A stretch of 64,000 bases of DNA from Chitinophaga nivalis (lineage in GTDB: Bacteria > Bacteroidota > Bacteroidia > Chitinophagales > Chitinophagaceae): NCBI RefSeq assembly GCF_025989125.1, contig NZ_JAPDNR010000001.1:6684087-6748086 (forward strand), read 5' to 3'. The notes beneath the pieces were generated by a model. It was given only the letters and a program-made list of their open reading frames with translations, searched no databases and had not been told where the DNA came from. The translations under genes were made by a program, and so were the position numbers. Positions 1 to 7,537 of this stretch are shown one piece after another (position 1 is the first letter of the stretch; every line of letters starts with the position of its first letter).

Positions 1-41
1 AGTAGTATTGCACGCTTGAGGGCACACAAATATTTTTTCAT
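1..41 (-). CDS. 5' start of a gene running off the left edge
   Basis: On the minus strand an ATG at 41 opens a frame that stays open to base 1 and reads MKKYLCALKRAIL. A basic start followed by hydrophobic residues is what the beginning of a signal peptide looks like, for example in exported or outer-membrane proteins. Only 13 codons are visible, so the product cannot be named and the start could be chance. It would be the next minus-strand gene after the two precursor genes. Confidence 0.3.
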   Translation of the reverse strand, partial: MKKYLCALKRAIL

Positions 42-418
42 AAAGAATAGTTTTACAATCAGCTGATCAATTGGGGTAGATCACAGCAGTGCAACGCCTG
101 CGGTTGCACGGAAGAGTTAGGGAATAAAACAGTACAATGCCCAAAGATGATGGTCTTATTTTCTTTTGTTACTTAAAAACCAATTTTTACAAAGCAGGGA
201 GGTGCTTTGGCCGTTACTTATATAAAATCCTGCATCAAAAAGGAACCTGTCCGCTTATCACAGCAGATCATAAGCGAAACATAATGGTATTACCACGGTC
301 ATATGTTGTCAGTTGCAGCAGCTACAACTGATCAATGATCATACTACCGAACCTCGGCGGTTACCTCTCAGCACACGACCTGTTATCGTTACCCGGGAAA
401 TACAGGTGTGCAGCCTGT
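42..418. other. Intergenic region left of the precursor genes
   Basis: About 377 bp without a convincing gene. The plus-strand open frames here have no recognisable protein features. I looked for a third copy of the neighbouring precursor leader or its Cys block and found none. The region probably holds the 3' end of the precursor transcript and the promoter of the gene leaving the left edge. Confidence 0.4.
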
Positions 419-721
419 TTATAATCCAACACATATCGGCTGCGTTTCATACCGGATCCCCGGTGGTCCCTGGGTGGGGGTGGTTACCACAGGAGAAGGA
501 GTTGATGGAGCCGTTGGTGACGGAGTAGTAAGGGCCACTTCTTCCGACATCGGGCTTTCACTACAGATGCAGCTCGCTATCTGTCCGGGACACTGCTCAC
601 CAGGATTATCGCAGGACGTTCTGACGCATAGCAACTGGCTCGCATTTACACCATCTCCCGTAATCTTACGCAAAGCCTGGCGGTTGAACCGCTTAAAATC
701 ATTTGTCGGTTTTTCTTCCAT
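419..721 (-). CDS. Cys-rich, Pro-rich peptide precursor, copy 1
   Basis: This 100-residue precursor has three parts. Residues 1-29 form a leader containing FKRFNRQALRKITGDG, which resembles the Bacteroidota GG-type natural-product leaders (LxRxxLRKIxGG) but with GDG in place of GG. Residues 30-53 are a Cys block with spacing C-x4-C-x6-C-x6-C-x-C. A Pro/Thr/Ser-rich tail ends in ICVGL, giving a sixth Cys. It is about 92% identical to its neighbour over the first 53 residues (49 of 53), whereas the Pro-rich tail has diverged freely; the final CVGL is again identical. It lies downstream of the second copy and of the C39-like/VKOR/thioredoxin gene on the same strand, so it is probably a substrate of that protein. 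The nearby prolyl-hydroxylase-type oxygenase and sulfotransferase could act on the Pro/Thr/Ser tail. The function of the mature peptide is unknown; the maturation scheme is inference. Confidence 0.75.
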   Translation of the reverse strand: MEEKPTNDFKRFNRQALRKITGDGVNASQLLCVRTSCDNPGEQCPGQIASCICSESPMSEEVALTTPSPTAPSTPSPVVTTPTQGPPGIRYETQPICVGL

Positions 722-898
722 ATGCTTTTTTTAAAAAATGATATCAATTTTCTGCTATATCCTATACCGGCGCAAACAGATCAAACGGATAATCCATGCA
801 AAGTATTCCTGACGCCCATCTATATTTCTTCCCCTATCATATCAGGGGTCATCATTCCTCAGGGGTGGTGATCCGAAAAAGACAAACGTTCCTGATAG

Positions 899-1192
899 CT
901 ATAATCCAACACATACCTGTTGCGTTGCACCCCGGGTCACTATCACTCCTGGAGTAGGTGTAGGTACCGCAGGAGAAACAGCAGGCGGCGGCGGCGGCGA
1001 CGGGGTAGCACCTTCCAGTATCCGGCTTTCTCTGCAGATGCAGCTCACCACCTGTCCCGGGCACTGCTCCCCGGGATTATCACAGGACGTTCTGACGCAT
1101 AACAACTGGCTGGCATTTATACCATCTCCGGTAATCTTACGCAAAGCCTGGCGGTTGAACCGCTTAAAATCATTCGTGGGATTTTCTTCCAT
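899..1192 (-). CDS. Cys-rich, Pro-rich peptide precursor, copy 2
   Basis: This 97-residue paralogue lies 177 bp upstream of copy 1. It has the same leader (FNRQALRKITGDG) and the same C-x4-C-x6-C-x6-C-x-C block. Its tail is even richer in proline: it contains a run of five prolines and then alternating Pro-Thr before the conserved CVGL end. The nucleotide sequences of both copies are close to identical in the leader and Cys block and at the very 3' end, which points to tandem duplication followed by divergence of the tail. The start is the ATG at 1192; no Shine-Dalgarno is visible, which is usual in this phylum. Signs that it is real: the duplicated frame, conserved Cys positions, and the C39-like gene 130 bp upstream on the same strand. 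It is not a known lanthipeptide type, since no LanB/C/M gene is present in the window. Confidence 0.75.
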   Translation of the reverse strand: MEENPTNDFKRFNRQALRKITGDGINASQLLCVRTSCDNPGEQCPGQVVSCICRESRILEGATPSPPPPPAVSPAVPTPTPGVIVTRGATQQVCVGL

Positions 1193-1322
1193 GATGTTTA
1201 TTTTTTCGATTGTACGATCAACTCACTATTGCTTGCGCTGCTAGCCGGTACCTGTCATTCATTCAAATTCTTTCCTGATAGCAATCTCTATTTATACTTC
1301 CATTATACATCGTGGATACCGA

Positions 1323-3011
1323 TTATTGAGAATGCGGCAACTGCTCTGCCATATCCAGCAACAATTTCATATCACTGATACTATAGGTATTGGGTAAGGC
1401 ATATCCATTGTAAAAAAAAGCCGGGGTACCATTTATACCGGTATTATTGACCCAGGCATACATCCGATCTACCTGCCATTGCTGTTGTAGCAACGATTCC
1501 TTCACCGGATAACCGGCAGCAAAGGCCGCGTAGTTTTTTTGCGGATGGCTATACCAGTCATGTAAAGCCTGTTTTACCAACGCTTCATTCCCGGAGGCTG
1601 CAATCGCCATGAAATGCATCACTGGATCCCGGCGAGGGTCTGTTTCATCGGTACCGGCGGTAAAAATAATCTGTACCTGTATGTTGTCATAAGTATCCAG
1701 CAACGCCTCCAGCACCGTATGGGCTGCTGAACAAGGATTACAGTAGGGATTACATACTTTAATAATTTTATGTACGGCTGCAGCCGGGCCGATGGTAATG
1801 CCCAATCCGGTGGCATCCTGCACCGGCGCAACATTATTCCGGTACAAGGCTGCTGCAAAAATATCACCATCCAGTTTAAACCGGTTCAGCATAAACCGGG
1901 TATGTATATATTTTTTCGGCAGCAAAAACAAAGGTTTCAGCAACAACCAGCCCGTCACAGGAAATAGGCCTATCATTATCCATATCCAGGTCACAGCATG
2001 CAGCAATCCGGTTTCATGATACAAACCACCTACGATAGCCGTACCTCCTTCCAGCAAAAAAATCGCCTGCACCATCAAACACAAACGGCACCATTGTTTT
2101 ATCACCCGCCATTGATAATACACAGAAAATAAAATATAGGGCCATACGCCTATATTCACCCAAGCCAGTAATCCCGTTACAGCAGGGTTTAACAAACTCC
2201 CTGTGCACATCAGCCAGCCACCGGCAAAATACGCGAACCCCATTTCACTCCAGCTCAATCCGCCCCAAATCCTGGCCGCTTTGGTACGTAACACCGCCGC
2301 ACAATTTACGTATCTGGTTACTTTGCAGACCTTCTGCAGTAATGGGTTAGCAGTATCTACCTCATGTACCAGCAATAACAGCGATACAATTAATCCCATT
2401 AGTTTTAAGGTGGCTAAAAAGAATGCGGCCAGTCTGCCTTCACCATCTGCCTGTAAAGCGTATAAACCGGTAACGAACCAGCAACCGATCAATAATAAAC
2501 ACAAACCTGCCGTAGCTATCGTTTTTGTTTTCTCTGCCAGCCGGGCGACCGCATAGTCCGGCTCACCGGATAAATGACTGGTGGTGGCCTGCATGATGGC
2601 GCCGGTCCAATTATGCATAAATACTTTTCTGGGAATAGTATGCAAGGTGTTGCCTTTCACTTTCATACAGGTGACGGTATCAGCACTCACCCTGGTAACC
2701 ACCGTAAAGTATTCCCCACCCTGCTTTCGTATCTGCGCCAGAAAAGGCAACGCTATTAGGTCCAGTTTATCTGGCGGCACCTGCATACTTTCGTTTTTCA
2801 CATTCAGTACCAGCAACAGGTCACGGATACTAAGCAGAGAAGGGTAATCCGGATGACTGATCAGTTGCTGTTTAACAGTAGTAACCGTTACCCGCACCTT
2901 TAATGACTGCAGCAACAGGCAGGCGGCATTTACACAGTTCTGACCCGTAAAACTCAATATTCTCCTATGAAAACTCATGGAAACAGCTTTTAGCGGATAG
3001 TAAACAATCAT
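1323..3011 (-). CDS. C39-like / VKOR / DsbA-like thioredoxin fusion membrane protein
   Basis: A 562-residue fusion. Residues about 20-155 resemble the C39 peptidase-like domain that Bacteroidota place before VKOR (HPDYPSLLSIRDLL; NWTG; GEPDY). Cys26 could be a nucleophile, but the usual C39 His is not evident. Residues about 165-360 form hydrophobic segments with the VKOR cysteines C229/C237 and the CRLC pair C308/C311. Residues about 400-562 are a thioredoxin/DsbA-like domain with C424-NP-C427 and the cis-Pro region GTPAFF. VKOR enzymes pass electrons from a thioredoxin-like partner to quinone and so drive disulfide formation. Here an oxidase, its partner and a leader-recognising domain are in one chain. 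It lies directly upstream of two Cys-rich precursors, so its likely job is oxidative folding, and perhaps cleavage, of secreted peptides. An internal start at 2978 (MSFHRR) is equally possible. Confidence 0.85.
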   Translation of the reverse strand: MIVYYPLKAVSMSFHRRILSFTGQNCVNAACLLLQSLKVRVTVTTVKQQLISHPDYPSLLSIRDLLLVLNVKNESMQVPPDKLDLIALPFLAQIRKQGGEYFTVVTRVSADTVTCMKVKGNTLHTIPRKVFMHNWTGAIMQATTSHLSGEPDYAVARLAEKTKTIATAGLCLLLIGCWFVTGLYALQADGEGRLAAFFLATLKLMGLIVSLLLLVHEVDTANPLLQKVCKVTRYVNCAAVLRTKAARIWGGLSWSEMGFAYFAGGWLMCTGSLLNPAVTGLLAWVNIGVWPYILFSVYYQWRVIKQWCRLCLMVQAIFLLEGGTAIVGGLYHETGLLHAVTWIWIMIGLFPVTGWLLLKPLFLLPKKYIHTRFMLNRFKLDGDIFAAALYRNNVAPVQDATGLGITIGPAAAVHKIIKVCNPYCNPCSAAHTVLEALLDTYDNIQVQIIFTAGTDETDPRRDPVMHFMAIAASGNEALVKQALHDWYSHPQKNYAAFAAGYPVKESLLQQQWQVDRMYAWVNNTGINGTPAFFYNGYALPNTYSISDMKLLLDMAEQLPHSQ

Positions 3012-3265
3012 CTATGCAATAAATCTACAGGGCTAAATCAGACAACAAGTCATTCCTGATGCGACGGGCAAAGTAAATCCGGAAAAGATGGCTTAAAGAT
3101 AGCTGCCTTAGCTGCAATGTTATAGCCTTCACAACATTTAACTTACGATCCGCGATATTATCCGCCGCTTACATTTGAAGTATTGATCGTTGTTATTATC
3201 CTGACTGCTGTCTTTTCATGGAATAGTTGTCAAACTACTTTATTCATTCCTAAATCCCCTTCTAT

Positions 3266-4456
3266 ATGACAGATGTAAATACGCAGCCCATTTTCATCAT
3301 TTGCCATGCGAGATCCGGATCTACCCTGCTACGATACATTTTAGACACACATGAATGGGTGAGTTGTCAGCCGGAAACAGAGATCGGCAGACTGATAAAA
3401 GAATTATATGAAGTACATACCCGGCTGGCACGCGGCCTTACCTCACTGCAACACATACCTGCCGTTGTCGCCAAAAGCATACGGGAATTACGGGAGTCTT
3501 ATCTGCGCCCTCCCAAAATCATCTGGTGCGATAAATCCATCAGTAACCTTACTTTCCTGGACCTGCTGCAAAAAAGCTTTCCTGATGCCCGATACATTTA
3601 TCTCTACCGGGATTGTCTGGATTTTATACATTCCGCATTCGAGATTTTCAACAGTAACAATGCAGGTTCGCTATTTAAAAAAGAAATTCATTCCTCCGGA
3701 GAAGCAGGAAGCATAAATGCATTGGCCGATTTATGGTGCAGGAATGTGGAAAGAATGATGAAATTCGAAAGCGATCCTGCTTTTCATGCGATCAGGGTTA
3801 CCCATGAATCCATTGTACGACAGCCAGCAGCCACCATTCAACGACTGTTTGATTTTTTACAGCTACCGGTAAGAAATGATTTTATAGAAAATATTTTCAA
3901 AATCAATCATCAGCGCGGCCACGGAGACCCTAAAATCATCTGGACAAACAACATTGAGTTAAATACAGTAGGTAAAGGCTACAGAATTCCGATACACCGG
4001 CTGCATACCGACAAAATAGCCGCCATCAATCAATTACAGGCGGCATTGGGATTCAGACCAATTGACCTTACTGTTAATACAGCGGTGCCGGCGCATCACC
4101 GGATTGGCAGTAACCATCCGGCCATCAGGCAATATACTGCCGGACTGCTGGCAAACATCGTACAGGAATTCCGGGAAATACTGGCGGAACAATCTGATCA
4201 ATATCCCGATGCGCCGCCCTGCATCCTCCATATCAGAGATGCGAACGAGGCGAGATATGAACTCAGCTTCCATCCGCCCTATGTTACCAACAGTACGCCT
4301 GCTTCTCACATCCGGGATATTATCAGCATCGACTTCCATGCGCTGCTGGCGTTGCTGGATAACAGAACCGACTTCACCTCCCTGCAGATGAAATGGGAAG
4401 TCTTCACAGAAGGATCCGCGAAAGTGCTGGGACCTTATCTTACTCTTTTTCTTTGA
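3266..4456 (+). CDS. PAPS-dependent sulfotransferase with extra C-terminal domain
   Basis: A 396-residue protein whose first ~270 residues are a sulfotransferase. The 5'-phosphosulfate loop HARSGSTLLRYIL is at residues 14-26, and the 3'-phosphate site YLYRDCLDFIHSAF has Arg115 and Ser123. These enzymes move sulfate from PAPS to a hydroxyl or amine. The last ~100 residues are extra; the stretch IDFHALLALLDNRTDF and following resembles the SCP2/sterol-carrier fold, but this is a weak reading. It is divergent from the C39-like/VKOR gene across a 254-bp intergenic region. It is followed 12 bp later by an APS kinase, so the pair should be one operon dedicated to sulfation. The acceptor is not shown by the sequence; tail residues of the adjacent precursors (Ser/Thr or hydroxyproline) are one candidate, a lipid or small molecule another. 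Confidence 0.8.
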   Translation: MTDVNTQPIFIICHARSGSTLLRYILDTHEWVSCQPETEIGRLIKELYEVHTRLARGLTSLQHIPAVVAKSIRELRESYLRPPKIIWCDKSISNLTFLDLLQKSFPDARYIYLYRDCLDFIHSAFEIFNSNNAGSLFKKEIHSSGEAGSINALADLWCRNVERMMKFESDPAFHAIRVTHESIVRQPAATIQRLFDFLQLPVRNDFIENIFKINHQRGHGDPKIIWTNNIELNTVGKGYRIPIHRLHTDKIAAINQLQAALGFRPIDLTVNTAVPAHHRIGSNHPAIRQYTAGLLANIVQEFREILAEQSDQYPDAPPCILHIRDANEARYELSFHPPYVTNSTPASHIRDIISIDFHALLALLDNRTDFTSLQMKWEVFTEGSAKVLGPYLTLFL

Positions 4457-4468
4457 TCAGCTATTCAA

Positions 4469-5032
4469 TTGATGTCTATGAAAAATGAAATCGTCCTATG
4501 GCTGGTAGGCATACCTTCTTCCGGTAAAACAACGATCGCCCACTATTTAAAAGCGCAGTTCTCTCTCCTTCATTATTACTGTGTTATTTTAGATGGTGAT
4601 GATATCCGATGCAGTGTAAACAGGGATCTTGGATTTTCACCCGAAGACAGAAGCGAGAATATCCGCCGGGCCGCAGCCATCGCCAAAATCATTTCGTCCG
4701 CAGGGGTATTAACCATCTGTTCATTTATTTCGCCACTCCGGGAAATGCGGCAAATAGCCAGGAGTATTATCGGAGATAAATTATTTATTGAAATACATGT
4801 TAATTGCGCACTTGCGGTTTGTATCAACAGAGATGTAAAAGGACTTTATCAAAAAGCAATAGCAGGAGAAATCGATAACCTCACCGGTTACAATGCCGAT
4901 TTTGAAACCCCCTTATATCCTTTTTTAGTAGTTAATACCGATGCAGAAACCGTGGAGGAAAGCGGTAATAAAATACTCCAGGCGTTAAGCCACATCATTC
5001 AAAACAGGCCTGTATCTCCCAAAGATTTTTAA
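4469..5032 (+). CDS. cysC: Adenylylsulfate (APS) kinase
   Basis: A 187-residue APS kinase, the usual length. It has the P-loop GIPSSGKTT (residues 14-22), DGDDIR, the APS-binding SENIRRAA, the ISPLREMRQ segment, and KGLYQKA near the mobile lid. It phosphorylates adenylylsulfate with ATP to give PAPS, the donor used by sulfotransferases. The gene follows the sulfotransferase by 12 bp and no ATP sulfurylase or PAPS reductase gene is near. The context therefore favours making PAPS for sulfation rather than for sulfate assimilation. The TAA stop abuts the stop of the convergent oxygenase gene without any spacer. The start could be the first or the fourth codon (MMSM). Confidence 0.9.
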   Translation: MMSMKNEIVLWLVGIPSSGKTTIAHYLKAQFSLLHYYCVILDGDDIRCSVNRDLGFSPEDRSENIRRAAAIAKIISSAGVLTICSFISPLREMRQIARSIIGDKLFIEIHVNCALAVCINRDVKGLYQKAIAGEIDNLTGYNADFETPLYPFLVVNTDAETVEESGNKILQALSHIIQNRPVSPKDF

Positions 5033-6049
5033 TCAGGGTTTAATCCATATGTTACAGGCGTATTTAGTACCGCTGACAACCGGTAGCCCGGCATGCACGG
5101 AACCAGGGATGGATTGCAGCTGCTCATCTATATTAGTAAACATCAAAGCGGTGGATTTCACCGGTTGCACGGTAAAATCAATCTCCGGAAAATAAGTTTC
5201 CCCACCCGTAAAATCATCATTCAGATAAACCAGCAAAGTATGTTTACGGGGAGAAGCAGGACCATTATCATAATGTGGTTTGAATTCCTGATATGGTTGA
5301 TAACGTACACACTGTAACCCTTCCAGCCTGTTGCTATCAATCTGCAAGCAGGTCGTTATTTTATCATACAGTTTTTTTAAAACAGGATCATCTTCAGCGC
5401 CAAGGTAAGCATTGTAACTGCTGCGCAGATAGGATTTAATTATGGATGTTCCTTCCTGCAATACCTTGCTTTTATCAAACAACTGCTGCTGCTCACAATA
5501 CCAGATCACATACTCACATTCTTCATCCGTAAAAAAATGGGGTATCGTTCGAATCGTAGCACGATATGCTACCGCTTTGGCCTGTTCTGCTGCGCTGATG
5601 GCCACATAATCCGGTTCTCCGCCCTCGTCGTTGTCATCCAATATAATTAAATAGCCCGACCAGTTACGATAAAACTCCTCCATGCTGCAGTAATAGGTAA
5701 TACCATGTTTTAAATAGGAGATACTCCTCTCTTCCTTACCGGTGATCAGTGTTCTACCGGACAGCTCATTTGTTTCCGCTTCCGGCAAGACATGATGTAA
5801 GGAAATAAAAGGTGGGCATAGTTCGTGAAATATCGCTTCGCCCTCCACCACATGCAATGATATGTGCCACTGTTGCAATATCTCTTCGATATCTTTAATC
5901 ATCAATTCAGGATAGGCAGGACAAGCCACTATTGCCGCCCGGATACTGGTTTTCGTCACCCGGACGCCCAACGCCTGGATATATGCAATCAGTATATTCG
6001 CATTATTGTCAAGCACAACGTTTACATCCTTATGCATAGGATTGATCAT
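5033..6049 (-). CDS. Prolyl-4-hydroxylase-type 2OG-Fe(II) oxygenase with C39-like N-domain
   Basis: A 338-residue two-part protein. Residues about 165-338 are a prolyl 4-hydroxylase-type 2-oxoglutarate/Fe(II) oxygenase. The iron ligands are H259 and D261 (FKPHYDNG) and H319, and K329 in GTKYACNIW should bind 2-oxoglutarate; GGETYFP is also typical. Residues about 12-160 match the N-terminal domain of the C39-like/VKOR protein encoded at 1323-3011: GVRVTKTSIR against KVRVTVTTVK, CPAYPEL against HPDYPSL, NWSG against NWTG, GEPDYV against GEPDYA. The catalytic Cys is absent here (NANIL in place of QNCVN), so the domain probably binds a leader peptide rather than cutting. The neighbouring precursors have proline-rich tails, which makes them the obvious substrates. 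It converges on the APS kinase with no spacer. The fold call is secure; the substrate is inference. Confidence 0.85.
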   Translation of the reverse strand: MINPMHKDVNVVLDNNANILIAYIQALGVRVTKTSIRAAIVACPAYPELMIKDIEEILQQWHISLHVVEGEAIFHELCPPFISLHHVLPEAETNELSGRTLITGKEERSISYLKHGITYYCSMEEFYRNWSGYLIILDDNDEGGEPDYVAISAAEQAKAVAYRATIRTIPHFFTDEECEYVIWYCEQQQLFDKSKVLQEGTSIIKSYLRSSYNAYLGAEDDPVLKKLYDKITTCLQIDSNRLEGLQCVRYQPYQEFKPHYDNGPASPRKHTLLVYLNDDFTGGETYFPEIDFTVQPVKSTALMFTNIDEQLQSIPGSVHAGLPVVSGTKYACNIWIKP

Positions 6050-6146
6050 TTAACAGGTACTTTCCTTACAAGTAAAAATATCCTGTAAAATTAAGGCCAT
6101 TCCCTGCAACGGGTTGCGGTTGGTGTAATGTGCAAAAAATACTATT

Positions 6147-7529
6147 TTGTTCTTACGTACCTTTAATAACATTCCCTTGCGTTACACTTCCCTCATCCGG
6201 CTCACAGGCCTTTGCCTGCTAAGTTTCCTGCAACAGGGCCTTCACCCGCTCCTGGCACAATCATGCCCCTTCCATCCCGATCATGACTACCCTGTCGCCG
6301 CGCTGCAGACAGATCTGCTATTCCTGCAAAACAAACTCACCAAAGTACACCCGGCTTTGTACCGGTATACCTCCCGACATGCGCTAGATCATTTCTTCGA
6401 CAGCCTTTCCCACAGCCTGACACATCCCATGACAGCGCAGGCTTATCTGAGCCGCCTAAGTCTCCTGCACGCGAAAATCAAAGATGGTCATACCATGCTG
6501 TTACCTGGTACCGCAGCAACTACCTGGAACCAACAATACGGAAAGTACTTTCCTTTTGCCGTCCGTTATCTTGCCGGGAAATTGTACATCACGGAAAACT
6601 ACAGCCGCAACAGCACTATCACCCCTGGCACGGAAATACTAAGTATTGACAACATCCCTGTCGCTACGATCATGCAGACATTATTCGCCCGGCAAATCAG
6701 AGACGGGTATAACGAAACTTATCCTGCCTGGATACTGCATCATTATTTCGCCGCCTACTATCGGTTTACTTTCGGGCAAACCCCTCTCTTTCAAATAACG
6801 CTTAAAAGTTCTGCCGGTGTGGAGGCGACCCAACAAATAGCCGCACTGACCAAAGACAGTATCGCTGCTTTCCGGCAACTACGCTACGACACCACTACCC
6901 CGCCTGGTATTGATTTACGTATCCTACCGGAGCAGCAGGCAGCTATCCTGGGCATTAAAAGCTTCGATCCTGCGCTATTGCACTCCACGTATGGGCAGCC
7001 CTACTACCGGACCATAGACAGTCTCTTTCTGCGGTTAAAACAGCAGCAAACGACACACCTCATCCTGGATCTACGCGACAACCAGGGCGGCGATTTTGCG
7101 CCGGCCCGTTACCTCCTTTCTTATTTATTGCTGCATCCGGCCCGCTTTTTATGGGGAGGAAAAGAAACACGGATGATAACACCGCGGGGCCATCATTTTA
7201 CCGGAAAGCTGTTCGTTTTAATAAACGGCGGGAGTTTTTCCGCCACTGCCATCACAGTGGCGACATTAGAACGGGAACAACGGGGTATTTTTATCGGAAC
7301 AGAAACAGGTGGCGGCAAATATGTGATCAGCGGAGATCCCATCATGGCAACATTACCACATACCGGTATCCATGTTTTGATCTCCACCAAAAATTTCCGC
7401 ATCACACCAGGCGCCAATAATGGCCAGGGCGTATTGCCTACTTATCCGGTGGAACTAACTACTGCAGATATCCTGACAAACAACGACCCCATACTGCAAA
7501 AGGCCCTTCAACTCATTACCAGGCCATAA
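6147..7529 (+). CDS. S41 family peptidase, exported
   Basis: About 460 residues. The C-terminal half is an S41 (tail-specific/CtpA-like) protease fold: HLILDLRDNQGG, then INGGSFSATAI with the likely nucleophile Ser near residue 365, and GTETGGGKY. The N-terminus carries a hydrophobic signal sequence ending near LLAQS, so it works in the periplasm or is a lipid-free exported protein. No ATG is present at the start: the frame opens with TTG at 6147, and TTG at 6177 (giving LRYTSLIRLTG) would make a neater signal peptide. It diverges from the oxygenase gene across 97 bp. A role in trimming the nearby secreted peptides is possible but nothing in the sequence requires it; S41 proteases of this kind are common in the phylum. 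Confidence 0.8.
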   Translation: MFLRTFNNIPLRYTSLIRLTGLCLLSFLQQGLHPLLAQSCPFHPDHDYPVAALQTDLLFLQNKLTKVHPALYRYTSRHALDHFFDSLSHSLTHPMTAQAYLSRLSLLHAKIKDGHTMLLPGTAATTWNQQYGKYFPFAVRYLAGKLYITENYSRNSTITPGTEILSIDNIPVATIMQTLFARQIRDGYNETYPAWILHHYFAAYYRFTFGQTPLFQITLKSSAGVEATQQIAALTKDSIAAFRQLRYDTTTPPGIDLRILPEQQAAILGIKSFDPALLHSTYGQPYYRTIDSLFLRLKQQQTTHLILDLRDNQGGDFAPARYLLSYLLLHPARFLWGGKETRMITPRGHHFTGKLFVLINGGSFSATAITVATLEREQRGIFIGTETGGGKYVISGDPIMATLPHTGIHVLISTKNFRITPGANNGQGVLPTYPVELTTADILTNNDPILQKALQLITRP

Positions 7530-7537
7530 GAGTTACT

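Noticed and set aside
137..528. Short plus-strand frames left of and antisense to precursor 1
   Set aside because: No signal peptide, no repeated motif and no paralogue; composition looks random.
852..1102. Frames on both strands inside the second precursor (852-1064 minus, 920-1102 plus, Arg-rich)
   Set aside because: They lie over the GC-rich Pro-codon stretch of the precursor and are shadows; the precursor frame is supported by a paralogue.
419..1192. Lanthipeptide or lasso precursor interpretation
   Set aside because: No lanthionine synthetase, lasso cyclase or radical SAM gene is in the window; the neighbours point to disulfides and hydroxylation instead.
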